Positions 19,287 through 28,149 of a DNA stretch of 64,000 nt are shown here, one piece after another. Both the position numbers and the translations under genes were made by a program. Within the stretch, counting starts at the first letter, position 1. Each line of letters opens with the position of its first letter. The stretch covers positions 682,001-746,000 of the forward strand of contig OZ245876.1 of assembly GCA_965229445.1 (NCBI GenBank). The letters are read 5' to 3'. This DNA is from Owenweeksia sp965229445 (lineage in GTDB: Bacteria; Bacteroidota; Bacteroidia; Flavobacteriales; Schleiferiaceae). The notes beneath the pieces were generated by a model. It saw only the letters and a program-made list of their open reading frames with translations. It was not told where the DNA came from and searched no databases.

Positions 19287-19529
19287 CTATTGGTATGAAA
19301 AGGCACTCCCCGTGTGTAGGTGCCGTGCCGGGAATACAGGGTTGTTAGTAGGTATAGGAACAATGGGGTTGCGAAGAATCCTTGGGGATTGAAGTACTTC
19401 GTACTTGGAGGCTATTTCTTGGAGATTGGGATGGAATACTACCTGCCCCTGTTCATCCATCATTCCGTCCCACATTACCAGATTGTGGATCGGATTACCT
19501 ATTGAGACGTTACTTAGTATATTTGCCAT
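19287..19529 (-). CDS. Hypothetical protein, 80 aa
   Basis: An 80-aa frame starting at ATG 19529 in the leftward operon, 20 bp before the next gene. It has a proline-rich C-terminal half (RNPIVPIPTNNPVFPARH), no signal peptide and no known motif. Spacing and strand fit a real operon member, but composition alone is not decisive. Confidence 0.45.
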   Translation of the reverse strand: MANILSNVSIGNPIHNLVMWDGMMDEQGQVVFHPNLQEIASKYEVLQSPRILRNPIVPIPTNNPVFPARHLHTGSAFSYQ

Positions 19530-19563
19530 ATCAAGTTGTTTGTGATTATCCGATTTGATACTA

Positions 19564-19806
19564 CTAAAGAGCCGGATTATCCGGCTTTTTTCTTTTGGAA
19601 GCCCTTCTTTGCGCTAGAGTTTGATTGATCTTTTTATCAAGCTCTTCCTTTTTACCCTTTTGGGCGGAATCAGCGGATGCACCACCATCCGCCAATTCCT
19701 TTTCTAGCACCATTAAGGTGTTTTTGTTGGCCTCTGCTTGTGACAGAAGTATTTCGTTATGAGCCCTCATTAGGCGAATTTTTTTAAGTACACGTTCTTG
19801 ATTCAT
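19564..19806 (-). CDS. Small coiled-coil protein, 80 aa
   Basis: A highly charged 80-aa protein with a long helical region (MRAHNEILLSQAEANKNTLMVLEKELADG) and a lysine/arginine-rich tail, predicted coiled coil. Its start overlaps the preceding gene's stop by 4 bp, indicating translational coupling. Function unknown; small basic coiled-coil proteins are common in phage early operons. Confidence 0.6.
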   Translation of the reverse strand: MNQERVLKKIRLMRAHNEILLSQAEANKNTLMVLEKELADGGASADSAQKGKKEELDKKINQTLAQRRASKRKKPDNPAL

Positions 19807-20105
19807 GACTCAATCAAGGATTCCATATAATTTTTTGCAACCTTAGCCTGTTCGCCTTGCTTCACACAATTGTCTATGGCAATCTTCACCAGCTTGACTA
19901 GCCCTGGGTAGGTGTTTTCCGTGAGCGACCTTCTGCGTTTAACAATCGCATTAATAGTCTCACCACTTATGCTCGCTTTCTCAGCTGCATCGTTTCTATC
20001 TATTCCCGTTGTATGAGTTTTAAGGAATTCTGAAAGGTCCTTTGTAATGCGACCTCCTATTTCCTGGCCTGTTAGGTATGTGATTTCCTTAGTTTCTGAT
20101 TTCAT
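19803..20105 (-). CDS. Helix-turn-helix-like regulator, first gene of the leftward operon
   Basis: A 100-aa protein with a segment resembling a Cro/XRE helix-turn-helix: DRNDAAEKASISGETINAIVKRRRSLT, that is an 'A..aSIS...I..I...RRSLT' pattern. It lies opposite the S24 repressor across a 122-bp divergent promoter region, the position of Cro- or activator-type genes in phage immunity regions. Its stop overlaps the next gene by 4 bp. DNA binding is likely; the exact role is inferred. Confidence 0.65.
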   Translation of the reverse strand: MKSETKEITYLTGQEIGGRITKDLSEFLKTHTTGIDRNDAAEKASISGETINAIVKRRRSLTENTYPGLVKLVKIAIDNCVKQGEQAKVAKNYMESLIES

Positions 20106-20171
20106 TATAATTTGTATTCTTTTACTAAATCAGTGTCTTTTTGATACGAACCAGTTGCCAATATTGCGTAT

Positions 20172-20198
20172 TTTGTACCCCTGTGAAGTACAAATGTA
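20172..20198 (-). promoter_or_regulatory. Leftward promoter -7 box overlapped by a palindromic operator
   Basis: On the minus strand, TACATTTG (20191-20198) matches the Bacteroidota -7 consensus TAnnTTTG and would drive the operon starting at 20105. A palindrome TTTGTAC (20172-20178) / GTACAAA (20188-20194), 9-bp gap, overlaps this box. A bound repressor would block the promoter. No clear -33 TTG was found at the ideal distance. The S24 repressor encoded 30 bp away is the natural binding candidate. Confidence 0.6.
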
Positions 20199-20227
20199 GA
20201 CAAAATGGCGATTTGTAATTAATTTAT

Positions 20228-21112
20228 ATGGATAAAACGTCTGATAATTTAAATGAACGAGACTTATGGTCGCAATTTGAAAGAGTTAAGAAGTCTCTAA
20301 GTCTTACAAATAAAGATATCGGCTTATTGCTAGAAAAAGAACCGGGAGCTGTGAGTAAAGCAGTGAATCGAAAATCGTTAGATGAATACGACCTTAACTT
20401 TATTGTAGAGTCAATTGAACTGCTGGGAATAGCGAAAGAAGAAGATCAGCAGCTGGAGTTAAACATTTTGCATTATCTGGTTAAAAAAAAAATGAAGGAA
20501 AGTGCTACCCAGATATTTGACAAAATTAGAGACATGGGGGATGAGAATAAGTTAAAAAATGCAATCCTGCATGATTCAGGTGTTAGACGAGCGATAGAGG
20601 AAAAGTACCACTTAGGCTCTATTTCTGAATTAGGAGAAGAACCAGACAATCACTTGTATCTAGCACCCAATATTATGATGGTTCCACTTGTTGGATATCG
20701 AGCACGAGCTGGATTTCTTGAATGGTTGGGAGCTACAGAATATTGTGAGGATCTACCAAAAGTGCCATGGGAGGTCGACCTTGAATACAAGGGTAAACAT
20801 TTATGTTTTGAAGTGATGGGGGACAGTATGGACGACAACACTCCTAATGCCTTACTAGAGAGAGATGTGCTTCTCTGTAGAGAAATTAAACAGCAACATT
20901 GGCAAGATAAGCTCCCAATCCGTCAATGGGATTTTGTGATTGTCCACAGTGAACTTGGAATTGTAGTGAAGAGGATTTCGGAACACAACATTGCCACTGG
21001 TTATCTCACTCTTCACAGCTTGAATGATGTGTATGAAGATTATCGAGTAAATCTTAAAGATTGTTTAGCTATCTACAATATAGTTGAGGTTAAAAGATCA
21101 AGAAGAAGATAG
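20228..21112 (+). CDS. S24-family (LexA/CI-like) phage repressor
   Basis: A 294-aa protein. The N-terminal about 70 residues form a helix-turn-helix (TNKDIGLLLEKEPGAVSKAVNRKSL); a helical linker follows. The C-terminal S24 domain has the catalytic serine in MGDSMDDN (S200) and lysine in VVKRIS (K248), with a cleavage-type region GYRARAGF near residue 155. Such proteins repress mobile-element early genes and cleave themselves when RecA is activated by DNA damage. It faces the leftward replication operon across a palindrome that covers that operon's -7 box. Both catalytic residues are present, so induction by DNA damage is plausible, but cleavage was not demonstrated here. Confidence 0.9.
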   Translation: MDKTSDNLNERDLWSQFERVKKSLSLTNKDIGLLLEKEPGAVSKAVNRKSLDEYDLNFIVESIELLGIAKEEDQQLELNILHYLVKKKMKESATQIFDKIRDMGDENKLKNAILHDSGVRRAIEEKYHLGSISELGEEPDNHLYLAPNIMMVPLVGYRARAGFLEWLGATEYCEDLPKVPWEVDLEYKGKHLCFEVMGDSMDDNTPNALLERDVLLCREIKQQHWQDKLPIRQWDFVIVHSELGIVVKRISEHNIATGYLTLHSLNDVYEDYRVNLKDCLAIYNIVEVKRSRRR

Positions 21113-21445
21113 TTGAATATGTAGATTCAAAAGATATCGAGATGCGAAGAATACTTATAGTAGAGAGTTGGAAGCATCAAAACCCAGGATGGATCCCGCA
21201 AGGGATCAGGCATTTTAGTATTGATCACATACGCAACGTTTGACTAGGATAATAAGTTAAGGTCAATTGGATACTTGACCCTGAATCTAAAGTTTTTATA
21301 ATAATAGCACGACGTTAGTAAAAAAGTTAGCAGAGTTAGTAATAATAATATCACTTCCACTTAATGTAAAACCACATACTACTAGAACCCATAAGCTTAG
21401 CTTTTTAATTACTGTATGATTCTCATTCGAATCCAGTATGTCTCA

Positions 21446-21487
21446 CAACGCTGAGGCCTTGCACTGAAAGTGCAAGGCTTCTCTTTT
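21446..21487 (+). terminator. Rho-independent terminator facing the S24 side
   Basis: A perfect 10-bp stem GCCTTGCACT / AGTGCAAGGC with a GAA loop (21456-21478), followed by the T-rich CTTCTCTTTT. It is preceded by CAACGCTGAGG. Placed to stop plus-strand transcription from the S24 gene. Confidence 0.75.
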
Positions 21488-21521
21488 ATAAGGCATTTTA
21501 AGCTCGCTTATTGAATACCGT

Positions 21522-21568
21522 AAAAAAAGAGAAAAGCTTAATTGCGAAGCAATAAGACCTCAGCGTTG
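21522..21568 (-). terminator. Rho-independent terminator facing the YceI side
   Basis: On the minus strand, the same lead CAACGCTGAGG is followed by a stem CTTATTGC-TTC-GCAATTAAG (one bulge) and then CTTTTCTCTTTTTTT. It would stop transcription of the YceI gene. It is an inverted, diverged homologue of the terminator at 21446. Confidence 0.7.
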
Positions 21569-21670
21569 GGTAAAAAAGGCCTTGCATTCTGGATCAGGCA
21601 GCAATCGATGAGGTGTTAGGTTAAGCTTTAAGGGATGATCAGAGACTTTGCCTGTTACCTCATACCCCCC

Positions 21671-22282
21671 TCAACACATATCAATCTTCATATTAATATG
21701 CATCCATTTGGTAGGCACGGAATCAGACTCTCCGCTAGTGATCTTATCGTAATCAATACCCCAGTTTAAAAGGTCAAATTGTCCTTCCAGAATAAGCATG
21801 GTAGGTCTGGATGCTTTAGGATCTCTGATACCGGAAATGAAGAATTTCACCTCCCTTTCTATGCCTTTTATCGACAGTTTTCCATTGATTTGATACCAGT
21901 CCATGCCCATGGTATAGATATCGGTTGAGCGGAAAGTCATTTTTTCATTGCCTTCTTCAACGAATAATCCCGGGGTGTGGAGTTGGGCGGTTAAGTCATC
22001 TCCAGAACAGACCATAAATGACTTTGGGTTTATTTCAAATGACAGTTCCAGGTTTTCTATGGGATTGCCCTGGTCCTCACGCACTGGAGCAATTAATTCA
22101 AGCTTCTCTACTTTTCCAGTAAACGGCAGACTACAATGTCCGTGACTTACGAAAAAGTTTGCCATCTGAATCGGCGTAGGTTCCTCCGTGATGACGGTCT
22201 TATCATTCGCGGTAGTGAATGCGCTGATTATGCTCAATCCTATTAAGGCAAGCATTGACCAAAGAATAGCATGTCTTTTCAT
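21671..22282 (-). CDS. Exported YceI-family protein
   Basis: I place the start at ATG 22282 (MKRHAILWSMLALIGLSIISAFTTA), giving 203 aa with a signal peptide; the longer upstream frame has no sensible start. The mature part fits the YceI lipocalin-like beta-barrel: FVSHGHCSLPFTGKVEKLEL, then ISFEINPKS-like strands, then LSIKGIEREVKF and FDLLNWGIDYDK near the end. YceI proteins bind isoprenoid-type lipids in the periplasm, but the ligand here is unknown. It is a single gene, convergent with the mobile element's repressor. Confidence 0.8.
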   Translation of the reverse strand: MKRHAILWSMLALIGLSIISAFTTANDKTVITEEPTPIQMANFFVSHGHCSLPFTGKVEKLELIAPVREDQGNPIENLELSFEINPKSFMVCSGDDLTAQLHTPGLFVEEGNEKMTFRSTDIYTMGMDWYQINGKLSIKGIEREVKFFISGIRDPKASRPTMLILEGQFDLLNWGIDYDKITSGESDSVPTKWMHINMKIDMC

Positions 22283-22508
22283 TTTATTCAATTTTAAGTT
22301 TTCGTGAATATATCGGGAGTTTGTCAGCGGCCGAGTTAATTTGTGTAAAACAGTGTAAATGTGTGCAATCCATGTATTAATGAAAAGATTGCCATGCACC
22401 AGGTAGTGGAACAGCGAAAGGGCAGGACTAGGCAAATAATCTAATGTTGGGACTTTTAATACACCATGTTTGGATAATCCGACGAGATTGAAACCAGTAG
22501 ACCGTTTA

Positions 22509-23207
22509 TCATTTTACAAACCCCTCTATAAAAGATTCTTTATAGGCTCTGCCAATAGGGAGACTAATGTCCTGCTCTAGATGCACCATATTACCCGCTA
22601 CTTTCTGGATTTTAACCGTATTGACTAAATGGGATTTGTGTATTCTGAAGAAGCCAAGATTCGACAGCTTGGATTCCCAGTAGCTAAGGCTCTCCTGGGT
22701 GAGGTGCTGTTTACCCGCAAGGTGGATTTCGGTATAATCCATATCCGATCTTATGAAAAGGATATCCTTACTGTTAATCCTGATATATTCATAACCCGAT
22801 TTGATAAAGAAGTCGGTATTTTGGTGTTGTGATGCGCTATCTGCTGCGTCCTCATGCTTTAATTTTGATACGGCTTTAACAAACCTTGGAAAGGAAATCG
22901 GTTTAACCAGGTAATCCAGCACATTGTATTCATAACTCTGTACAGCATACTCGGAAAAGGCAGTGGTAAGGATAATCGCGGGCGGATTGATGAGGCTCTT
23001 TAGAAAATCCAAACCGGATATTTTGGGAAGATGGATATCGAGAAAAATTAGGTCTGTTTCTTGCGACTGCAAAAATTCCATTGCGGTGACCGGATCTCTG
23101 AAAGTTCCCTGGAGTTGAAGGCCCCCTAAATCTTCAATATAGCGTTGTAGCACCCTTTGCGCAGGAGCCTGATCTTCCACTATAATGCAACTATGCCGGG
23201 TTTTCAT
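22509..23207 (-). CDS. LytTR-type response regulator
   Basis: A 232-aa two-domain regulator. The receiver domain has the acidic pair in IVEDQ near the N-terminus and the phospho-acceptor aspartate in LIFLDIHLPKISG, then TTAFSEYAVQSYEYNVLDYLVKPIS with the conserved lysine. The C-terminal LytTR DNA-binding domain follows (INSKDILFIRSDMDYTEIHLAG ... FFRIHKSHLVN). Its start overlaps the stop of the kinase gene by 4 bp, so the two are one two-component operon. Targets are unknown. Confidence 0.92.
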   Translation of the reverse strand: MKTRHSCIIVEDQAPAQRVLQRYIEDLGGLQLQGTFRDPVTAMEFLQSQETDLIFLDIHLPKISGLDFLKSLINPPAIILTTAFSEYAVQSYEYNVLDYLVKPISFPRFVKAVSKLKHEDAADSASQHQNTDFFIKSGYEYIRINSKDILFIRSDMDYTEIHLAGKQHLTQESLSYWESKLSNLGFFRIHKSHLVNTVKIQKVAGNMVHLEQDISLPIGRAYKESFIEGFVK

Positions 23208-24231
23208 AAGAGCTCAATTCTCAGTGCAACGTCAAAAGTGTCCTCTGTTTTTCGAATGTCTAACTCATGTGCATCCGGATAAATTAGTTCCAGGCGTTTT
23301 TTAACGTTCTTAAGACCAATTCCCCCAGGTAGGCTATCGGTGTTTGATTGACCCGAATAACTGTTGACACATCTGAAGTTTAGTCTACCTCCTTTCTCAA
23401 TTTCGATTGTAATATGGATGCGGATTTTATCGCTCTGACTAGAGAGGCTATGCTTGAAAGCATTTTCAACGAAAACCGGTAGCAATAAGGGGGCAATTTT
23501 TAACTTCCGGGAATTTCTGTGCATTCAAATTTTAATGCTCCTCGGCCCTCCATCTGTAAACGACTGAGATTCATCAAGTTTTCCAAATGTTCCACTTCTC
23601 GAGTTAGCGGTACGTATCGCTCCTGACACTCGTAAAGAATGTACCGCAACACCGCTGAGAATTCTAAAATGATGTCTGTAGTTCTGGGTGATTGTTCAAG
23701 AGCATGAGAGTAGAGGTTATTGAGATTGTTGAACAAGAAATGAGGGTTGATCTGCGACTTTAGAAATTGCAATTCACTTTCTTGTATAGCACTTTGTAAT
23801 TGTTCAACCTCGCGTTGTTTGGTCAAGGCATCCCAGGCAAACTTGAAGCCAGCCAGAATGATAATTACGGGTAAGACGTCTCTTAGACTTTGAAATATCC
23901 CGGGAAAACGCGATCCACGGGTAGCAGGAAAATAAATCTGTTCAAGGACGGCTTCTTCGATGAAGATTACCAATACTAAAATCAACAGGACACCAAAGCT
24001 GAAATGCCAGTACTTTTTGTGATAGAGGAATTTGGGCAAAAGGATATAGTTGATCAATACCGCGGCGAGAACATAATTGAGAAAGAATACCACTTCCCAG
24101 GTGTGAATGCTGCTGTCCGCATAATTGCCGTGGCTGTCCAATGCGTAAAACAAGAATACGAGTACCAACAATATGGTCTGGAAGACTAACTCCCAGATAG
24201 GGAGATTTTTTCTTGATTCTCGCAGCGTCAT
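23204..24231 (-). pseudogene. LytS-type sensor histidine kinase, split by a single-base frameshift
   Basis: The first frame begins at ATG 24231 (MTLRESRKNL) and has about four transmembrane segments, then the His_kinase H-box QINPHFLFNNLNNLYSHA. It ends prematurely at ECTEIPGS (about 23508). The second frame, 23204-23524, carries the missing ATPase end: KIAPLLLPVFVENAFKHS (N-box) and GGIGLKNVKKRLELIYP (G-box). Adding one base near 23510-23515, between a CCCGG run and the AAGTTAAAA stretch, restores one kinase of about 340 aa. Either the gene is broken or there is a base-calling error. It is cotranscribed with the LytTR regulator. Confidence 0.85.
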
Positions 24232-24408
24232 AAAAACAAACTTACATACTGTTTGTTTCAACCAGGTACTCCAACTTGGCAAACAGCATATTTATTACCC
24301 TCATCAACATTCTAAAGATGAGTCAAAAAAATCAGTGCATTTAGCTTGTTGTTGAGGGTTGTAAATCTGTAGTTGAGCATAATAAATTGTTCAAGACAAT
24401 AGAATCAA

Positions 24409-26817
24409 ATGATATTTGTAGACCAATTATTGAAGTACTACGATTTGATTAAGGTCTTTCCATACATAGGTATTATTTGCTGCTTATTTCTAAGTCATGA
24501 AATAGCGGCGCAGATCAGCATTTCAGGAAGAGTTACGGAGAAAAGCTCCGGACGACCAGTTCCATATGCTTCTGTAGTTGCCTTAAAAACAGGAACAAAC
24601 GAACTCATTAGTGGAACAACCACTGATGAAAAGGGAAAATTTGAATTCGTGGTACGGGCCGATAACTTTGTTATAGAAATCAGTTTTATTGGGTTCCAGA
24701 ATAAAATCATCCAGGATTTGCATGAGGATAAAGGACGGATAAACCTGGGCGACATTGTGTTGACGGAAGACAGTGAAACCCTGGATGAAGTGCAAGTAAC
24801 TGCCGATAAATCTGTCGTAGAATTTAAACTTGACAAACGTGTATTTAATGTAGGACAAGACCTTGCCACCACTGGCATGGGTGCGCTTGATCTACTCAAT
24901 AACGTACCATCGGTAAACGTGGATATAGAAGGTCAGGTGAGTCTTAGGGGAAATACCGGTGTGCAGATTCTGATCAACGGAAAACCATCGGTACTTTCTG
25001 ATGAGGGAAGTACGGCCCTGGGGACATTAACTGCAGACATGATTGAAAGCATCGAGGTGATTACGAATCCATCTGCCAAATACGAGGCGGAGGGTTCATC
25101 CGGGATTATCAATATCATTTTAAAGAAAGAGGAAAAGAAAGGATTTAATGGTTCAGTTTCAGTAAATACAGGAATCCCGGATAATCATAGTGTGGGAGTA
25201 AGTCTTAACCGGAGGACGGAGAACTTTAATTTCTTCACCCAATTTGGCGCCGGATACCGCTCCCTTCCTCGCTATAATGAAAGTTTGAACCACAATTTGG
25301 AAGATGGTACCAAAATACGCAGCCAGGGTGAGGAGTATCGAAATGAAAACTTCTATAACATTACGCTTGGTACAGACTACCACGTGAATGATTATAATGT
25401 GATTACTCTATCTGGTAGTTTCGCCTTTGAAGACGAGGAGCAACCCTCCCAAACCGATTTCAGTATCACCGATGGTGATGATTTGCTCATTTCAGAATAC
25501 CGTCGTGAGGAAACAACCACGGCCGGAAATCCGAAGTATCAATATGACCTGCAGTATGAAAAGCAGTTTCGCAATCATGAAGATCACAAATTGTTGTTTA
25601 GTACTCTGGGCAGATACTTTGGAAAATCTCAGGAATCAAAATTTAACAATGTGCCCTTGTACGGTATTGAGTTAGATCCAAATCAGCAAATTACCACCGA
25701 CTTTTATCAGCGTGACTTTATATTCAAGTTAGATTATACCAACCCGGTATCCAAAACCATTAGTATAGAAACCGGAGGGCAATATGAATTTAATGATGTG
25801 GGTAATGACTATGCGGTATATAATGAAAATGCAAATGGTGACTTTCTGATAGATTCAAACCTTACCAATAATTTTAAGTACAACCAAAAAGTACTGGGCA
25901 TGTACGCCACCGCCGCATACCAGGGAGAGCACTGGGGGGTAAAAGCGGGTGCCCGTATGGAAAACACCTCCCTCAATACGTATCTCGTTACTACGAATCA
26001 GTCAGATGAACAGAATTATACTAATCTATTCCCCTCCGTACATGCCTCTTACAAATTTTCACCAAAATTTTCAGTTCAGGCTGGCTATTCCCGACGAATA
26101 TACCGTCCCCGTCTTTGGGATCTCAATCCCTTTTTTAATATCCGCAACAACTACAACATTAGACGTGGTAACCCTTTACTTCAACCCGAATATGCGGATT
26201 CATATGAAGTAACTGGTATAATGATTTTTAACAAAGTCTCCCTTAACACGAGTATTTATCACCTTTATACGACCAATGTAATCGAAAGAGTATCCTTCTT
26301 TGAGGATAATGTAAATATCACCACCCCGATAAATCTTGGCGTAAGAAATCAAACCGGAATTGAAATAAACGGAAAGTATAATCCGAACAGTTGGTATTCT
26401 CTGAATGGCGACTTCAATCTGGGGTTCTTCCTGAGGGATGGCAGCTATGAAGAGCAAAACTTTGATTTTAGGGGAAATCAGTGGTCCACCCGGGTCACCA
26501 ATAGGATCAAATTTCCCCAGTCCATTGAATTGGAGGTTTCTGGGGATTACCGCTCATCTTACAAAACTGTACAGGGAGAAGTTTCGGGTTTTGCCTTTAT
26601 GGATTTGGGATTGCGAAAAAAGTTCTGGCAGGGGAAGATGGTAGTCAACCTTAGTGTGCGTGATGTATTTGCCTCGCGTATTCGTGAAAATGTGGTGAGT
26701 ATGCCCACCTACTATCTCTATAATTTCTCTCAAAGAGGAAGATTTTTTACCCTGGGGCTCAGCTACAGCTTTGGCAAAGGCGAGGCGATGACCTATTCCG
26801 GAAGACACCATCGATAA
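24409..26817 (+). CDS. Outer-membrane beta-barrel receptor (TonB-dependent-like) with carboxypeptidase-regulatory-like N-domain
   Basis: An 802-aa protein. A signal peptide precedes a carboxypeptidase-D regulatory-like domain (ISISGRVTEKSSGRPVPYASVVALKTG), then a plug-like region (NNVPSVNVDIEGQVSLRGNTGVQILINGKPS...SIEVITNPSAKYEAEGSSGIINIILKK). The rest is a beta-barrel of alternating polar and aromatic strands ending in a typical GLSYSFGKG stretch. This is the OMP_b-brl_3 type common in Bacteroidota. Substrate is unknown; it may work with the TonB/ExbBD system at 28-30 kb, but it is not in the same operon. Intact, with no frame break. Confidence 0.88.
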   Translation: MIFVDQLLKYYDLIKVFPYIGIICCLFLSHEIAAQISISGRVTEKSSGRPVPYASVVALKTGTNELISGTTTDEKGKFEFVVRADNFVIEISFIGFQNKIIQDLHEDKGRINLGDIVLTEDSETLDEVQVTADKSVVEFKLDKRVFNVGQDLATTGMGALDLLNNVPSVNVDIEGQVSLRGNTGVQILINGKPSVLSDEGSTALGTLTADMIESIEVITNPSAKYEAEGSSGIINIILKKEEKKGFNGSVSVNTGIPDNHSVGVSLNRRTENFNFFTQFGAGYRSLPRYNESLNHNLEDGTKIRSQGEEYRNENFYNITLGTDYHVNDYNVITLSGSFAFEDEEQPSQTDFSITDGDDLLISEYRREETTTAGNPKYQYDLQYEKQFRNHEDHKLLFSTLGRYFGKSQESKFNNVPLYGIELDPNQQITTDFYQRDFIFKLDYTNPVSKTISIETGGQYEFNDVGNDYAVYNENANGDFLIDSNLTNNFKYNQKVLGMYATAAYQGEHWGVKAGARMENTSLNTYLVTTNQSDEQNYTNLFPSVHASYKFSPKFSVQAGYSRRIYRPRLWDLNPFFNIRNNYNIRRGNPLLQPEYADSYEVTGIMIFNKVSLNTSIYHLYTTNVIERVSFFEDNVNITTPINLGVRNQTGIEINGKYNPNSWYSLNGDFNLGFFLRDGSYEEQNFDFRGNQWSTRVTNRIKFPQSIELEVSGDYRSSYKTVQGEVSGFAFMDLGLRKKFWQGKMVVNLSVRDVFASRIRENVVSMPTYYLYNFSQRGRFFTLGLSYSFGKGEAMTYSGRHHR

Positions 26818-26931
26818 GATCAATCGCTGCGAAGAAATAGTGAACGAGGGTAGTTGAGAAGAGAATTTAGGTCGCCAAGCCAGACCGAAGTAAGGCTCAT
26901 GTTTTTGGGCTTTTCACTTCATTTGCGAAAA

Positions 26932-28149
26932 TCAGATAACCTCCGCCACCACAAAGTTGCTCCCGCCCACGAATATAAGGTCGTCTGCCAGGGTGTGATT
27001 TATGGCTGCCTCCAAAGCTTGCTTTACCGAAGGATATGTCTTTCCAGAAAGGCCAAAGCGCAAGGCCTCGCTTTTTAATGCATCCGCATCCTTACCGCGT
27101 GGCAGATTCGGTTTGCAGAAATAGTAGATCGCAGCCTTTGGAAGCATACGCAGTATTTCACTGAGATTTTTATCACTTACCGTACCAAATACGATATGAA
27201 GCTGGCGGTAAGATTCTCTTTTCAATTGTTCTAAAACCACTTCAAGCCCCGCCAAATTATGGGCTGTATCGGCAATGATTTTGGGTCGGTCGCCCAGGAT
27301 CTCCCAGCGTCCCTGCAAGCCGGTTAATTTTTTAACATTGGCCAAGGCCTTATCGATATCTTCAAACTGATATCCCTGCTTCTCCAATTCATGCACTGCC
27401 GCCAGTGCTGTGCGCATATTTCTTTCCTGGTATCTACCTTCCAAATCGAGAGTACGTACCTCTCGCAAACTGATTTCTTCTTCGGCCAGAATTAACCTGG
27501 CATTTTTTTGCGCGGCCACTTCCTTGAATATGGGTAAGGTATCCGGATGCTTCTCTCCAATCACCACCGGAATTCCTTCCTTTATAATGCCGGCTTTTTC
27601 GCTGGCAATTAAGGCCTCGGTATGACCGAGAAATTGGGTGTGATCCAAACTAATATTGGTGATGATGCTCAGCTCAGGGGTGATTACATTGGTACTGTCC
27701 AATCTACCACCCATGCCCACTTCTACAATGGCTATATCTACTTCTTCTTTGGCAAAATGATCAAAGGCCAACCCCACCGTCATCTCAAAAAATGATAGTC
27801 CGATTTCTTCAAATTTGGCTTTATGGGATTCCACAAATTTGAGAACCGCATCTTCGTTGATCATAGAGCCATTAATCCGTACCCTCTCTCTGAAATCCTT
27901 TAAATGAGGCGAAGTATATAGTCCGGTCTTATAACCGGATTGTTGAAAGAGGGCGGCCAACATATGGGCTACTGATCCCTTGCCATTCGTGCCGGCGATG
28001 TGAATACTTTTAAACTTGTTTTCGGGATGACCAAGCACCTCCATTAAGTCTTCCGTACCCTTAAGATCTGCTTTGTAGGCAGCCTTTCCGATGCGTTGGT
28101 ACATCGGAAGCTGATCATACAGCCAGTTAAGGCATTCCTGATAGGTCAT
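26932..28149 (-). CDS. folC: Bifunctional folylpolyglutamate synthase/dihydrofolate synthase
   Basis: A 405-aa Mur-ligase-fold enzyme that adds glutamate to dihydropteroate and folates. The nucleotide loop GTNGKGSVAHMLAAL lies near residue 50, and TSPHLKDFRERVRING and EVGMGGRLDSTNVI follow, as in FolC. Cytoplasmic. Its start overlaps the stop of the tonB-like gene by one base, so it is the last gene of the exbB-exbD-tonB-folC operon. Length is normal for the family. Confidence 0.92.
   Translation of the reverse strand: MTYQECLNWLYDQLPMYQRIGKAAYKADLKGTEDLMEVLGHPENKFKSIHIAGTNGKGSVAHMLAALFQQSGYKTGLYTSPHLKDFRERVRINGSMINEDAVLKFVESHKAKFEEIGLSFFEMTVGLAFDHFAKEEVDIAIVEVGMGGRLDSTNVITPELSIITNISLDHTQFLGHTEALIASEKAGIIKEGIPVVIGEKHPDTLPIFKEVAAQKNARLILAEEEISLREVRTLDLEGRYQERNMRTALAAVHELEKQGYQFEDIDKALANVKKLTGLQGRWEILGDRPKIIADTAHNLAGLEVVLEQLKRESYRQLHIVFGTVSDKNLSEILRMLPKAAIYYFCKPNLPRGKDADALKSEALRFGLSGKTYPSVKQALEAAINHTLADDLIFVGGSNFVVAEVI

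Larger units (their letters stand above)
21113..21670. other. Convergent intergenic region
   Basis: This 558-bp gap lies between the end of the S24 gene and the end of the YceI gene. It holds two terminators in opposite orientation (21446-21487 and 21522-21568). I see no gene, tRNA or integrase target; an element boundary could lie here but no direct repeat proves it. Confidence 0.6.

Noticed and set aside
24495..24899. Antisense frame inside the TonB-receptor-like gene
   Set aside because: Ser-rich shadow of a well-supported plus-strand gene.
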